Shown here: in pieces, positions 1-11,999 of the stretch
Numbering within the stretch: position 1 is the stretch's first letter
Layout of the letters: each line of letters starts with the position of its first letter
Assembly: GCA_001910725.1 (NCBI GenBank)
Contig: MJGA01000050.1
Coordinates: forward strand, 53,715 to 117,714
Source of the DNA: Phanerodontia chrysosporium
Taxonomy: Eukaryota > Basidiomycota > Agaricomycetes > Polyporales > Phanerochaetaceae
Direction of reading: 5' to 3'
Length of the DNA stretch: 64,000 bases
Notes under the pieces: generated by a model
The model's database searches: none
What the model saw: only the letters and a program-made list of their open reading frames with translations
Told to the model about the DNA's origin: nothing
Program-made: the position numbers and the translations under genes

Positions 1-3000
1 AAATACCGCAAAAATATCATTAAAATTATTAGTAAAATCGGTAAAAATTGACACACTAGCTAAGTAACTTACCTGCCAATACAACAGAGATACAGGCTCT
101 TGTTCTGTTGGCTCACTAATATATTTCAGCCACTCTTGCTCAACTGTGGGCATTGCTGAGGCTTTTGGCTTGTGTTTGAACAAAATATTTCGAGCCTGCT
201 GCGCGCTTGTCTGTTGTGTGTTGGTGGCCTGATTGACATCTTCTGGGGCCATATGTTCTCTGTACTTCTTCATCTGTACAAATGGCATTTATTAATGGAC
301 TAGATCATTTTGCAGAATTGCATGAGATATATCTCTCTGATAAATAACTCTTTTGCCTCCCTTTGCTCTGTCGAAGTTGTGCATGCTTTATGCCATTCAA
401 ACTTGATCTGAGGATTGATGACTATATATTGTCAATATATGCGGTGCATTCAAGTTTAGAATATGTACTTGTAGCCAAGGTATAAACGTCAATGCTGCGG
501 TTACGCTCACGATATTCATTAAGCTTGTCCAATCCCTGCTGAATAATAGATGCAGCCTGTGGTTATTCTGTCTGCTGGTCAACCTAGAGGTTCTTCATTC
601 CCTCGAATGCAGGAAGCACATTCACGAGGGTAGGTGTTGACTCAGAGGAGAAAACTTCTTGAAAGAGATTTGGTACCTGTCAATCAAATATTAACCAGCT
701 ATCTAATTATGGAAACATCGGAAAATTAATACATACTTTGAGTATAGCACAAAATATCTCTAAGGCATGCCATTCTGCAGCCTCCAGAGAGAACTTGCGA
801 AGGTCTGCAAACTCATCTCCATGAAGAAATTTCTCAATGGCCTGAAAACAGATATAAGAAATCATCAAAAATGCGAATGAAAAACATACCTCGCGGAGTA
901 CAAGAGCTCGCTCAACCATGAAGTATGATGAGGACCAGCGAGTCTCAACATCTCTCAGTAGCTGAAGGATCTTCTGCTGCATAGAATGAAGAATATTTGT
1001 AAAGTGTTGACGACGAAGTGCAGAGGCTCGAATCTAATAAAGTATAAAATTGTCAGTAAATGCCAAGAAAATATGAAGAGGAAAGAGGAAGACCTACACC
1101 CCGGATAAGAGAGCGAAGAGTTGTGATTGGGTCCCGTTTGATAGCATCCAGAAAGTTATCTGGTGTTATACCACTGTCAGGCTCAAATGCCGGTGCTGAC
1201 TCCTTCAAATACTCCAGCTTGGTCATTGCACCAAGCACCGTTTGACAAGCCAAGTTGACAATATGCGGGAAACACCTGGTATATTTATTAGAATTTACTG
1301 ACATTTTTATAATAGAATATGCGCACCGGATTCGTCGCTGAGTCTTGTCAAATGGTATTTTGCGAGCTACCAAAGACTTCTCCAAGGCTGCCATGAAAGT
1401 GTCATTGTTGCTGGCATTGTCCATAGTGATCCAGCCGATCTATCACAATATATATACATATTAGTGAATTTTTACATAGTTAAAGTAAAAACAAATACTG
1501 CACCTTGTATGCAATTTGCACCCAATCAAGGATGTACAGAAAGGCCGCTGCAAGATGTTCACCTGTATGCCTAGTCGGCACATGGTGAAAGCCAATCAGG
1601 TCAACACGAAGTTTGAGCTGTGGATTTTGTGGATCATCCATAACTATCTGCAACCAATGTGCAGTAACAGCCATATATGGTGTTACAAAGGGGTCTGTCC
1701 ACAAATCCATAGTGAACGAAACCTTGCCAACAGCGCACTATAAAGCAAGTTTTAGTACTACATTATAAAACAATTTTATTTCCACATACCTGCATTTCTG
1801 CAGTGAGGTCTTTGAGATATTGGCTGAAAACTTCGGAGACCCGGTTACGGATAGTTGTACGGCCTGGAATGTCCCGTTCACGTAGTTCAACACGCAGCAG
1901 CATGAAGATCTTGTGTAATCGGGGGCTTTCAACAACGCTTAATGGCTTTAACATGTATTAAAAATTAGCGATAGTAATAATAATAATAATTATAGAAATA
2001 ATGTGCACCTGATCTTCAGCTATGATCCACTCTACAATCATATCAACAAATAGCTCATTGCTGAACGGTGGGCATTCTTCATTAGCTGCCTGGCTGGTAC
2101 CTTCATCACGCTGCTTTTGACGCCACTCTGCAACACGTGTAACGGCACTCTTTGCCTTGATTTGAATCCCTGCTTTGTCACAAGCAAGCACCCAATAATC
2201 AATGTGATTGGCAAGAAAGTGCCTCCTAGGGTTGTCTGTGCCAGCTGTCGTCCACGCTGCGATAGCATGCCCAGAATTTTGTGCACGTATTGCTCTGCAA
2301 TTATTTTCTCATAAATAAATCAATAGATATTTCAAATAAAATGCGCACAAGCAGAATTTGCACAGCTTCCGCCCTGTAAGCTTTTCCTGCTCCAAAAATG
2401 GCCAAATATCTTCAGCTTTGTTCCTCCGCTTGTTCCCCGCAGGACCATGGGACTTCTGGCGCTGGCCAGCAATCGGAAGAGTGGGCAAACCCTTTGGCTG
2501 CCGAGATGGAGTAGGGGAGGTGGTGATAGCAGCAGGGTGATTTGATGTTCGTGCCTGAGGGGCCAAACCATCGTCTGTGTCATCACTAGCTGAAACATCC
2601 ATGTCAAAGATTTCGTGCTCTTCTTCTTCAACATCAGGCAGTATCTGCTCTATGTTCTCTCTATCCTCTAATAAGCAAATTTATTTCTACCATTGATAGG
2701 TTACATACCTTGAAGCCTCTTCAGATACCTGAGGTGCAGGCTCAGGCAAGGGCTCAGGTGCACACTGATATACCATGCGACCTCGCTTCGGCGTTGAAAA
2801 ATGCACAATTGACTCCTCCCCTGCCAGATCCTCTACACTAGCCTTCTTCCTTGGGCCTCTCCTCTTCTTAGGTGAGCCCTGAGCTGCCTCTCCTGCAGCA
2901 GAATCTGACAGGACAAGGTAATCAGTACAGCATCAGAAGAAATGTTAAAAAGCGCACTGTCTAGCTTCCACTGAGTCTTCATAGCCCCAGTCTCATATGT

Positions 3001-3099
3001 TACATGCTTTGGAGTGACCCTACGCCTCTTTGGAGTCTTCAGAGGTGTGCCAGGGGCACCGCGTTTGCCTGCTGTGGTGTTGTTCTGTCCTTTCGCCAT
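1..3099 (-). CDS. hAT transposase, multi-exon, partial at left edge
   Basis: This is a cut-and-paste transposase with a BED-type zinc finger and an RNase H-like catalytic core. The frame starts at the ATG at 3097-3099. About nine exons are separated by short GT-AG introns (for example ~2905-2957, ~2668-2708, ~2295-2348, ~1741-1790, ~1441-1507 and ~843-890). Visible parts are: a basic KTPKRRR/PKKRRGPRKK N-terminus likely to be nuclear; a Cys-x2-Cys...His-x4-His BED-like finger (KFC near 2355, RRHFLANH near 2225); a catalytic Asp in DLWTDPFVTPYMAVTAHW (exon 1508-1740); a second catalytic Asp in the hallmark ITMDNASNNDTF (exon ~1053-1440); and RDVETRWSSSYFMVERAL (~895-965). The first exon at the left (about 75-270) ends at a donor site, and the hATC dimerisation block expected next lies outside. 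Some joins need a one-base adjustment to stay in frame, so the gene may be decayed. Confidence 0.75.
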
Positions 3100-3285
3100 G
3101 GTGGTCGCCAGTTAACGTGGTGGTTGCCTAATTAGGATGGCGGTACTGGCGACGAGCCATAGCCGAGCTGCGCTGTGCTGAGCCCAGCCGCAAATAGGCC
3201 ATGAGCCAATCAGCGGCTTGGCTCGGCGGCCACGTGGCTCAGCTCTCTGGCTGAGTGGCTATGGAGCCGCGCCGTGGCAACACTA
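1..3285 (-). mobile_element. hAT-superfamily DNA transposon, 3' part beyond left edge
   Basis: The element is defined by the transposase gene at 1-3099 plus a terminal region. Read on the minus strand, the outer end begins TAGTGTTGCCACGGC at about 3285, which resembles the short CAGNGTTGCC-type terminal inverted repeats of hAT elements. The next ~120 bp are full of GAGCC/GGCTC and GGCTATGG words in both orientations, as expected of subterminal transposase-binding repeats. The other end lies left of position 1, so neither the inverted repeat nor the 8-bp target duplication can be confirmed. The right boundary is therefore a proposal. Confidence 0.5.
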
Positions 3286-3654
3286 TTGCTGACCGGTCTC
3301 CGTTCAGGGCTCCAAGCCCTTCTTAACGATTTGCAGGGTGTTCGTGAGTGTCGCAAAAATAGTGCCAAGCGGTGCCGTGCGTCTTCCAGAGATCCTGCCG
3401 AGTTGGGTGCGAAGGGCAAGGGCCGAGCTCAGTGAAAGAGGTTTGTATGGTCACAATTAGTTGTATTCATATATCGCTATATTTCTTGCTTTATAAATAG
3501 GAGGTATTTGCACAGTATTTAATTGTCAGAACAATCCTGCTCTCTCCTCCCAACCAAAAAAAGGGCCCGTCCTCGGAGCCAGGGAAAGAAAAGGATGCAG
3601 GGAAGGAGGGACAGAGAAAAGTGAGAGAGAGAGCGGAGGAAGGAGGAACAGAGA
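3286..3654. other. Non-coding stretch between hAT and Copia element A
   Basis: No convincing gene. The part from about 3540 is strongly purine-rich on the plus strand (GAGAGAGAG, GGAGGAAGGAGG). It continues, after the Copia insertion is removed, into AGAGAAAAGCAAGAGAGAGAG at 9957. It is therefore the left half of the sequence into which element A jumped, possibly the 3' end of gypsy element F. Confidence 0.4.
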
Positions 3655-4057
3655 TGTTGAAAGCCACCCCACCAGGGCGTACTCAAAACCGTCGTGCAGA
3701 CGGAAGTCAAAAGCTCCGACGCGCCCGGAGGGCTGAAGCGCCAAGCGCTCATCAAAAGATGTGCCGTCAGTATATCCTTACAAGATCTTGCGGCGGAACA
3801 AGTCTTGCCGCCTTCCCCATTCTCTTTTCCTGGTCGGAGTAATCAGTAGATTAGATTCCGCCTTTATCAATCCCCAGCGTTCACTTATCAACCTTGTAGA
3901 TTAGATTCTGTCTTTTTCAGAACGAGTATTTTCCATTTGATTATTACCTACTTTAGATACACGGAAGTAAATCTATGTAGGCTATAAAACCCGTAGAAAA
4001 TCTCCAAAAATACTATCTCGCTATTCTCCTCCATCCCAGAGTTTGCGCATCACAACA
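3655..4057 (+). repeat. 5' LTR of Copia A
   Basis: It begins TGTTGAAAGCC and ends CATCACAACA, and matches 9554-9956 over its full length. The first 80 bp hold short perfect hairpins shared by both LTRs: CCGTC/GACGG at 3689-3703 and CTCCG/CGGAG at 3714-3730. GGCTATAAAACCC at about 3990-4002 looks like the TATA box of the promoter. Confidence 0.93.
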
Positions 4058-4532
4058 GGTTATAAGCCCCGCCCTCTAGATCACCCCAAACACCATCTCA
4101 CCTTTTGTTACGGTCAACGCGGACCAAATCTTGCTGCTGCAGATCCATCGCGAATCACCCCTGTGACATCACCGGACGTCGGACCTGTTGGACCACATCT
4201 AGGTGTCAGATCGCTGATCTCGCCATGCGAGCAAGATATCAGACACACCGCACACCGTACGCATCGAGCCTTTCAAAGGCTCAGAAAACTACTTTTCTTG
4301 GTCTGTTCAGGAGAAGGACATCCTCACCGAGCTTGACCTCCTCGAGTACGCCACGGGGGAAACACCGTACCCTGAGGGGACCGCTGCTACCACTTGGAAG
4401 CGGAAAGATTGGAAGGCGATCTCCGCGATCCACCTCCGATGCTCTCCTGCTGTCGCCATACACATCGCGTTTTGCGAGACCGCGAAGTCAGCGTGGGACA
4501 TGCTGAAAGATATGTATGCGATCCAGGGCACG

Positions 4533-5122
4533 TGTCACAGTTTTTCGTCTTAACCCTTAGGGTTAGGGGCAGCAGGTGACAGAAGCGACTACTCCGAACT
4601 GTGACATGCAGAAGCACTGGAGTGACAGCCCTAGGCTCGGAGCTGGTCACGTGATACGGCAGTCACGTGATGTGCACACGTGCGGTATCCCAGGGTCACA
4701 TGGTCAAAGGTCTAGAAGCAGGCAAGGGTCTGGAAGCGTCGAGACACTCCGAAATGGACTAGAAAGTCCTGGAGGTCTCTGGACAGGTCCGGACAGTGCT
4801 GGAACGTTCTGGAGGTTTCTGAGACATCATAGGAACATTTAGGAACGTGTAGGAATGTCTGTAGGGCACTAGCCAATAGCGTAGCAGGTATTAGATAGCT
4901 AGGACCCTGAACACCAGTCCCTGGGGACCTGGTGCACATGTATATAAACTCTGAGGGCTGGGGGTGCCTCCCCAGCTTCAATCTCATCGCATCTCACCTC
5001 TCTAGTCTCTATACCTCGTTTTCAAGCTTGGCTACACCCTTTGTAGTCCAAGTAAACCTTTGCCAGTGAGTATTGCTGGTTGGTTTGGTGTATAGGTGCT
5101 AGTGCAGCGCATTTTTGTGATA
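4533..5122 (+). repeat. Solo LTR of family B inside Copia A gag
   Basis: Starts TGTCACAGTTTTTCG and ends TTTTTGTGATA. It is flanked by GCACG (4528-4532) and GCACC (5123-5127), a 5-bp duplication with one mismatch. It matches the split 5' LTR of element B (29712-29950 plus 37608-37972) over its length, including ATGTATATAAACTCTGAGGG, which carries a TATA box. A solo LTR is what remains after recombination between the two LTRs of one element. Confidence 0.88.
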
Positions 5123-5247
5123 GCACCATGGCTAAGGTCACGCTGGTGAGGAGACTACGGAAGTACGATATGAGTGAGGGGGCGGACATGGAGGACGAGC
5201 TGAGAAAGCTCACCGAGATGCGGGCCGAGGCCACAGAAGCCGGCAGT

Positions 5248-5942
5248 TGTCACGGATGTGACAGCGTAGCCCTATTTTTCGCCGATTTTTGGCTATTTTC
5301 CTCGATTCATCCAATGGGCGAGCAGCCCTCGCGTCGTCTGGAGTTCTAGCCGCCCACACTCAGCGCCTGGCCATTTAGTGCCAGCGCCCTGATGGCGCAT
5401 CACCCCTAGACACCAGCGCATTCCGCTGCGTGCTCAGACACTGCCCGGATCACTGGTCTGCCTTGCAACCGGTCCCCCGGATCGCCGAGGAGACACTGTC
5501 ATCCCTGATGACTCCCTTCGCCGAGACACACTGAGCTGATCAGCCTGATGACACAGCCTCGGTCCGACGCAGCCTCGAAACACTGCCAGCTGACACAGCC
5601 TCGTGACATAGCCCCAGCACAGCCTCGTCGCGCAGTCCGTGTCGCAGCCCCGCCGGCTATACTGGGCACTGCCCATCAGCTTATATAATCGTATAGCCTG
5701 CTCTGAACTCTTGTAGTATATATAGGTAGCACCTCTCACTTCTGTTCGTCATCTCGACCTCTTGGTCAATACGGACAGGTAAGCCCATTGTTTGTACAGT
5801 AGTTACTAGTGCTAATACACCTTGGTCAATACGGACAGCTGAACAAGTTTGTTCGTCGCTGCGTGACTTGCTCTGCCGCATCTTGTCGTCGTTCTCCCCA
5901 TCTGCCCTCCCTCGTGTGGCGTTGAGCCTTTGCTCCGCAACA
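5248..5942 (+). repeat. Solo LTR of family C inside Copia A gag
   Basis: Begins TGTCACGGATGTGACAG and ends GCTCCGCAACA, and matches the LTRs of full-length element C. Flanks are GCAGT (5243-5247) and GTGGT (5943-5947), a degraded 5-bp duplication. Taking out the LTR and one copy restores the gag frame. It keeps the 60-nt intron-like unit described for element C (GTAAGCC after the first copy of the 18-bp repeat, near 5780). Confidence 0.88.
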
Positions 5943-6262
5943 GTGGTAAGACCACAGATGAAGACTTCACCTTCAACATCTTGTCCGCACTTCCCCCGAG
6001 CTGGGAAAGCTTCGTCGCCACTTAGAACAACGTGGAGAAGTCGTCTGACATCATCGGACGCGTTCTGAGCGAAAACCTTCGATGGCAATCGAAGGAGGAC
6101 ACAACCACCGCGCTCGTTGCATGCAACGGCAAGCCCGGCAAAAAGCCGAAGAAGTCTAAATTCTTGAAGGGGGTGTTCTGCCATGGCTGCGGCAAGGAGG
6201 GACACCTGAAGAATGTCTGCCGTTCCTCGAACCAGGAATCTGGCGCGGGCGGCAACACGAGC

Positions 6263-6709
6263 CGCGCCCACCTCGCTGAGTCGTGCGAAGCCTTGAACGA
6301 CTCATACTTATACGTAGCGACTACCCTAGCCTACGCGAGCACCCCAGGTACCGAGTGCTGGTTGGGGGACAGTGCATCCGAGTGCTACATCGTGCGTGAC
6401 TGCGCCGCCTTCAAGAACCTCACCCCCACTCCCGGTCGCACCATCGTCAGTGTTGGCAGTACAGCCGCGCTCGAACAAGGCGACGTCGATGTCATCTTCA
6501 CCACGCCGAAGGGGAAAATCACTGTCACCCTGCGGAACTATCTTTGGTCACCGAACCTCCCATACAACCTCCTCACGCTAGGCCGGCTCACCTCGACCAG
6601 TATGTCTTTCCATGGCACTGGCAACCTCCTTCACATTAAAGACCGCGATTGCATTATCGCTGTTGGTCACAAGATGGGCCAGCTCTACCGCATGGACATA
6701 ATATCATGA
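6263..6709 (+). pseudogene. Copia A protease region
   Basis: Aspartic protease that would cleave the Gag-Pol polyprotein. The expected motif W-L-x-D-S-G-A-S appears as WLGDSASECYIV (about 6358-6395), so the glycine of the D-S-G triad is missing and the enzyme is probably dead. Downstream blocks GDVDVIF and YNLLTLGRLTS fit Copia. The frame is continuous with the zinc knuckle and ends at 6709. Confidence 0.75.
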
Positions 6710-6723
6710 TCGTCCTCAGAACA

Positions 6724-7690
6724 CACACTGGCACCTTTCACTCTCACATTCGTGGCGCGCAGCAGCGCGCACACCTGGTACGAATGGCACTGCGCATTCG
6801 GACACATCAACGCGACACAACTCTAGGAAATGTACCGCAAGGGCCTCGTCGAAGGCCTAGACGTCGATACATCCTCGGACCCTGGATTGGTCTGCGACGC
6901 CTGCATTCAGGACAAGCACTCACGTGCTCCGTTCCCCGAGATCGCATTAGGCACCGTTGATGAGGTCGCCGATCTCATTTACTTGGACATTTGGGGACCA
7001 GCACGCATTGCGTCATTGCAGGGCAATGTCTACGCGATCACTTTCACTGACGCGAAGTTGTGTTTCGTCGTGGTCGATTTCATGAAAACGTGCGATGCCG
7101 CCCTCAATCGCTTCCAGAAGGTTAAACAACTCATCGAACGGCAGCTAGGCCGCCGCATCAAGGTCCTACACGTGGACAACGCAAAAGAATACACGGAGGG
7201 GAAATTCCGCGCCTACACTGAATTCTGCAGCATCATCGTCCGCACCACGGCACCTTATTCCCCTGCTCGGAATGGCGTCGCGGAACGTCACAACCGCACG
7301 CTGATGGAACGCGCACGCGTGATGCTGATTGCGCGCTCCCTCCCCAAGTTCCTGTGGCAAGAAGCGTAGGCATATGCTTGCTACCTTCAGAATTGCACAA
7401 CCACCTGCACACTCTCAGGCAAGACCCCCTACGAGGCTCTCTGGGGACAGAAATCAGATGTGCATGCTGCATGCGATTTCGACACACTCTGCTGGATGCT
7501 CGTCCCCGAGGACCGGCACGACAAACTCGCTACGAAGAGCGAGCGATACATCTTCACTGGGATCAGCGCGTCTAGCGCTGGCTGGCGCTACTACATTTCA
7601 GGCCTCCGGCAAGTCCTGGTCTTACGCGACGTCACCTTTAAGCACGAGTGGAAGTCTCCAAGCGTCCCTTCACGCTTGAGGGGGAGAGTA
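6724..7690 (+). pseudogene. Copia A integrase
   Basis: Would insert the cDNA into host DNA. The HHCC zinc module is split by a frame change (WHCAFGHINATQL then VCDACIQDKHSRAPF, about 6788-6925). The catalytic triad is readable: D in YLDIWGP (~6981), D in HVDNAKEY (~7173) and E in NGVAERHNRT (~7275). A TAG at 7367-7369 replaces a codon inside the usual W-x-EA-x-x-A-x-YxxN block, and the C-terminal GKTPYEALW part continues after it. Several frame breaks, not functional. Confidence 0.8.
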
Positions 7691-8049
7691 AGACCGCTCC
7701 CGAGCAATCCCCCACCGCAGGCACGACACCGCCGCTGCTGACATCACAAGCGCTGGAAACCTCCACCTCGGAATCGGTCAAGGCGTCACCCTCGACGCCA
7801 AACAAGCCTGAAGACGCCGCTTGGGCACACTTCAAGTGACAGCTTAGGAGCGTCACGATACGCCCCATACGTCAGAAGACTCGTATCGACTACCGCGCCC
7901 TACACGAAACTGGCACACACATTCTGAAGCCACCTTCGGAGGACGACGACTCTGATCCATCACCAGATCAGTACCATAGTGCCCAGGCGTACTTCTGCTA
8001 CGCCGCTATGAACTCAGACCATCCTTGCTTGGTCGATGAATGCAAGACC

Positions 8050-8842
8050 CACGATGACTGGCCGCAATGAAAGGCCACCATGGATGCCGAGATGGCTCAC
8101 CTCGAAGCCAACGGCACCTGAAAGAAGGGGGAGCTGCCCCCGGACCGCAAAGCCATCGGTAGTAAATGGGTCTTTGCCATCAAACGCCACCAGGACGGCT
8201 CGATCGATAAGTACAAGGCTCGCCTCATTGCACAAGGCTTCTCTCAAATCGCTGGACAAGACTATTTCGACATCTTCTCACCTGTCGTCCGCCAGGAAAC
8301 TTTCCGTGTCATCACAGCTCTCGCTGCAACCGAAAACCTCGACTCCAACACACTCGATATCGTTGGCGCCTATCTCCATGGACCGCTCGAGGAGGAGATC
8401 TACATGCGCCAGGCACCCGGCTACGATGACGGATCAGGACAAGTCTACGTCCTTATCAAAACCCTCTACGGACTTAAGTAGGCAGACCGCGTCTGGAACC
8501 ACCTGCTCAACCATGTCCTCACAAACCTCATGGGCTGGACGCGCTACGAGGCCAACTCTTGCCTGTACTTCAAGCACAAGGGGAAACTCAACATGGCCCT
8601 CGTTCACGTCGACAACACCGCGCTCTACGGCGAGTGCTCCATCCTCGATCAATTCAAGGCCGATGTCGCAAAACACTTTGCGATCACCACGAACGGCACT
8701 CTCAGCTCTTTTGTCGGACTATAAGTCACACGCAAGAATGGTGCGATCTCTATTCTATAAACATGCTACCTCGAGACGATCCTTGAACGTTTCAGCATGC
8801 AAGACTGCAAGCCCGTCTCGACGCCGCTGGACCCTGGCGTGA
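8050..8842 (+). pseudogene. Copia A reverse transcriptase
   Basis: RT of the Copia type: KWVFAIKRHQDGSIDKYKARL, then GFSQIAGQDYFDIFSPV, DIVGAYLHG with its catalytic Asp, and TLYGLK. The TAG at 8479-8481 after TLYGLK stands where Copia RTs have Gln. The catalytic HVDD box reads HVDNTALYG (~8608), so its second Asp is Asn. Another stop follows SSFVGL at 8722. Inactive by stops and by active-site loss. Confidence 0.82.
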
Positions 8843-9545
8843 AACTCGAGCCGACGCCCGAAGATCAGACGCCTGCCAACATACCCTACGCTGCCGCCAT
8901 CGGATCCCTCATGTACGCTGCTACTGCCATGCGTCCCAATATTGCCTTTGCCATCCAGACTCTCTCTCAGTTCACGTCACGCCCATTCGCCACACACTGG
9001 ACCGCCATCAAGCACGTCTTCCACTACCTCAAGGGCACAACCGACGTCAAGCTCACTTTTGCAAGATGCGCTGATAACAACATCACCGGCTACTCAGACG
9101 CCGACTGGGCTCAGGCACACGACCGCCACTCAGTATTCGGCTACGCCTATCTCCTCGCCAGTGGCATCGTCAGCTGGAATTCCAAGCAACAGCCGACCGT
9201 CGCCCTCTCCACTATGGAGGTCGAGTATATCGCCCTCTCCCATGCCGCCAAGAAGGCTGTCTGGCTCCGCTGCCTACTTACCGAATTAGGCTTCCCGCCC
9301 GGCGCTCCCACAGTCCTTCACATGGACAATTAGGCCGCTATCAGTTTCACACACGACACTCAATTCCACGCGCGCTCGAAACACATTGACATCCGCCATC
9401 ACTTCATCCACAAGCGGATCACTGACGGCGATATCAAGGTCATCCACTGCGCCTCCGCAGACAACATCGTGGACATGTTCACCAAGGCACTCCCACGACC
9501 CAAGCATCGCGCTGCGCTCGCCCTCGCCAACATGGCCACTTGTTG
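8797..9545 (+). pseudogene. Copia A RT thumb and RNase H
   Basis: Contains IPYAAAIGSLMYAATAMRPN, then the RNase H blocks GYSDADWA (catalytic Asp), STMEVEYIALSHAAKKAVWL (catalytic Glu) and HMDN. It runs on past a TAG at 9331-9333 through KHIDIRHHFIHKRI and NIVDMFTKALP to the true end near 9543. The TAG occupies the conserved Gln position (D-N-Q-A-A), a simple C-to-T change. The end abuts the polypurine tract. Confidence 0.85.
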
Positions 9546-9553
9546 AGGGGGAG

Positions 9554-9956
9554 TGTTGAAAGCCGCCCCGCCAGGGCGTACTCAAAACCGTCGTGCAGAC
9601 GGAAGTCAAAAGCTCCGACGCGCCCGGAGGGCTGAAGTGCCAAGCGCTTTTCAAAAGATGCGCCGTCGGCATATTCTTACAAGGTCTCGCGGCGGAACAA
9701 GTCTCGCCACTTTCCCCATTCTCTTTTCCCACTCTGAGTAATCAGTAGATTAGATTCCGCCTTTATCAATCCCCAGCGTTCACTTATCAATCTCGTAGAT
9801 TAGATTTCATTTTTTTCAGAACGAGTATTTTCCATTTGATTATTACCTACTTTAGATATACGGAAGTAAATCTATGTAGGCTATAAAACCCATAGAAAAT
9901 CTCCAAAAATACTATCTCGCTATTCTCCTCTATCCTAGAGTCTGCGCATTACAACA
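9554..9956 (+). repeat. 3' LTR of Copia A
   Basis: Same length and termini as the 5' LTR, preceded by a polypurine tract and followed by the AGAGA target duplication. Differences from the 5' copy are mostly transitions. Confidence 0.93.
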
Positions 9957-10364
9957 AGAGAAAAGCAAGAGAGAGAGCAAGGGAATGCCTACGAGAAAAT
10001 GAAACGGGGGAAACACGAGCAAGAGGACAACAAAAAAAGAAAAAAGGGGGGACAGCATCAGTATGTCATCATAGGCCGTGCATGAGGGCGACACGAATGC
10101 AACACGATGCGTGAAGGGAATGAATCAATCCTCGGAGAGGTCCTCACCATTCTCAGCCGAAGGCTCAGACACAGAACAAGCATTGTTGCCATCAGTACTT
10201 GCAGCACCAGACGGTGGGTGAGTTGGCACGTTGTCATCATTGTCACCGAGTGACGTGTCTTCGCGCATCACACGTATTTGCTCAGGTGTAATATTCTCAA
10301 AGCCCTCAGGGAGTGGGATCGACTTGTGAGCGAAGTAGGATGCGATACAGAAAGCGACTACAGG

Positions 10365-11334
10365 TCAGTCCATTATTGCACCATCAAGCTCGCAAAGGAT
10401 GTATGCACCGCCACAATTGCAAGTGACAACGATAAGTGGCCCGAAGTATCGAGGGCGCATCTTACGATTGAGGGACTTCTCGATACGTGTGTTGCGAATT
10501 AGGACAAGGTCGCCGCACTGGAAGTTGTAGTCGCGAATAATAGCAACATGGTCGTGTTCGAAAATCCTCGCCACATGGAGTCGGACAGCGTATACACCGT
10601 CGTGCAATCATGCAAGGTCTTTGCTTCGCTTTTGTAGCACTATGGCCCGCTGGGTAATAGAATCGGCCGTGGTCGTAATGGACTCGTATGGCGGGTGAAG
10701 ATATATCACTTCAGCCAAGTCGAAAGGCATGACAGGATGGGTACCAGTGACAGCGAAGTAAGGCGAGCACCCCAGATGTTTCCTCATTGTGAAACGTTCA
10801 GACCAAAAGACCGAATGTGCGATCTGGTACTAGCGCGAGGGGTCACTGTCTGCAGCTTTATACAGTGCCTGCCGAACGTCATAGTGCATCCGCTCAACGA
10901 CACAGTTCGCGCATGACTTGTACTTGCTGATTCAAATGTAAACAATCTTACAGGTCTTCGTGAGGTACTCAATGGTCTTGACAAATGGAGTGCCATTGTC
11001 AGTAACGATCTCGGACAGTATACCCCAGTGCGAGAGAAGCGATTCGTAGATCCAGTCGCTGATGAGCTTCCCAGTTTTATCTGGTTTCACGGTGAAGGCC
11101 AACCCATTCAGTGTACATTGTAAGCGAGCAGCAGGCTTGGACGATAAAGCGACATGAAGCTGAGGGCAGAAGGTGCGTGGTGTCAGCATGAATCCAGGTG
11201 AAAAGCGAGGCAGGCATTGCGACCGTCGGTGGTATAAGATGGTACTGGTGCTTTTGCATTTGGTAAATGTGGCACGTCTTCACGTACCATTTGACGTCAA
11301 ACATGAGGTATGGCCACCAGAAGTGCTCCGACAA
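10365..11334 (-). pseudogene. Element F integrase remnant
   Basis: The N-terminal zinc part reads EHFWWPYLMFDVKWYVKTC (11334 downward), then WIHADTTHLLP. The core continues near 11000 with a VTDNGTPF match (second Asp) and at 10930-10890 with the SCANCVVERMH (E) region. The C-terminal part, CGDLVLIRNTRIEKSLN and RPRYFGPLIVV (10365-10607), matches the tail of element E's integrase. No chromodomain is visible. Confidence 0.65.
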
Positions 11335-11999
11335 AAGTGCGGTCGTCGCAAAGACTCCCCGTCATGCACGTCGCGCAAGAGCCGAAGACGCCGCTCGGGG
11401 GCAATGACTAACTGATGGAGCCCCTGACAGACAGCGATGCCACAGCTTGCCATTCCTCACAAAGAACTGCAGTGCATTCCGTCAGATCACACCAGTATCT
11501 TAAGGAACTGGCAAACCAACGCGAGCTTTGTGTTTTCAGCTTGGACAGCTGGGGACTGAGGGATGTCCGAGTACACCAAGTCGGATAGGTCGAGTGCAGT
11601 CGCGACATCATCGGATAGCTCGGGCCAAACTTTGCAAGCCTCGGGACTGTCTTCGGAGGAGTGATCGTCGCTGGCTAGCGCAAAGACTGATGCGAGGGAC
11701 AGCTTAGCAGGCGAGGCCAACTTCGTAGGCACGTTAATGGGACAAATCAGGTTGATGACGTGAATAAACAAACAGTTTGGATCGCCGAAATTGTCGTTGT
11801 CGTCGTCGGGTCATTTGGGATCGCCTGGCTGTGCAAATTGCCGCGACGGGCCGTCAGCACTGTGCTTTACGCCGGAAATGTGTATGACCTTGAAGTGGAA
11901 ATTCAGAATATACATGATCCACTGGTTGATTGCTGCCGAGGGTGCGATGTCGGAGTTGTGTAGCATGCCCTTGATGTGATGTGCATCAACTTCTAGTAT

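Larger units (their letters stand above)
4245..6262 (+). pseudogene. Copia A gag in three pieces
   Basis: Gag builds the cytoplasmic particle that packages the element RNA. The coding pieces are 4245-4532, 5123-5247 and 5948-6262. The first contains EPFKGSENYFSWSVQEKDI and WDMLKDMY, typical of the UBN2-like gag of fungal Copia. The second continues in register with LVRRLRKYDMSEGADMEDEL, and the third with TTDEDFTFNILSALPPSWESF. The zinc knuckle CHGCGKEGHLKNVC (about 6179-6220) is intact as C-x2-C-x4-H-x4-C. Removing each solo LTR with one copy of its duplication restores the frame, so gag was intact when both landed. A TAG follows SWESFVAT near 6027. I see no clear start ATG in this frame. 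Confidence 0.8.
3655..9956 (+). mobile_element. Ty1/copia LTR retrotransposon A, full length but decayed
   Basis: Two 403-bp LTRs bounded by TG...CA (3655-4057 and 9554-9956) flank the order gag, protease, integrase, RT, RNase H, which is diagnostic of Copia. The 5-bp duplication AGAGA stands at 3650-3654 and again at 9957-9961. A GAGGGGGAG polypurine tract lies directly before the 3' LTR (9545-9553). The two LTRs differ at roughly 7% of sites by eye, so this is an old insertion. It was later entered by a solo LTR-B (4533-5122) and a solo LTR-C (5248-5942), and its pol has several stops. A GGTTATAAGCC stretch right after the 5' LTR is a plausible primer-binding site. Confidence 0.93.

Noticed and set aside
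3655..4057. Strong functional claim for hairpins in the Copia A LTR
   Set aside because: CCGTC/GACGG and CTCCG/CGGAG are short and GC-rich. They are conserved in both LTRs but without compensatory change, so this may be chance.
5067..5109. Intron in LTR-B (GTGAGT...GTGCAG)
   Set aside because: Donor and acceptor dinucleotides are present, but there is no repeat or copy lacking it to support the idea.
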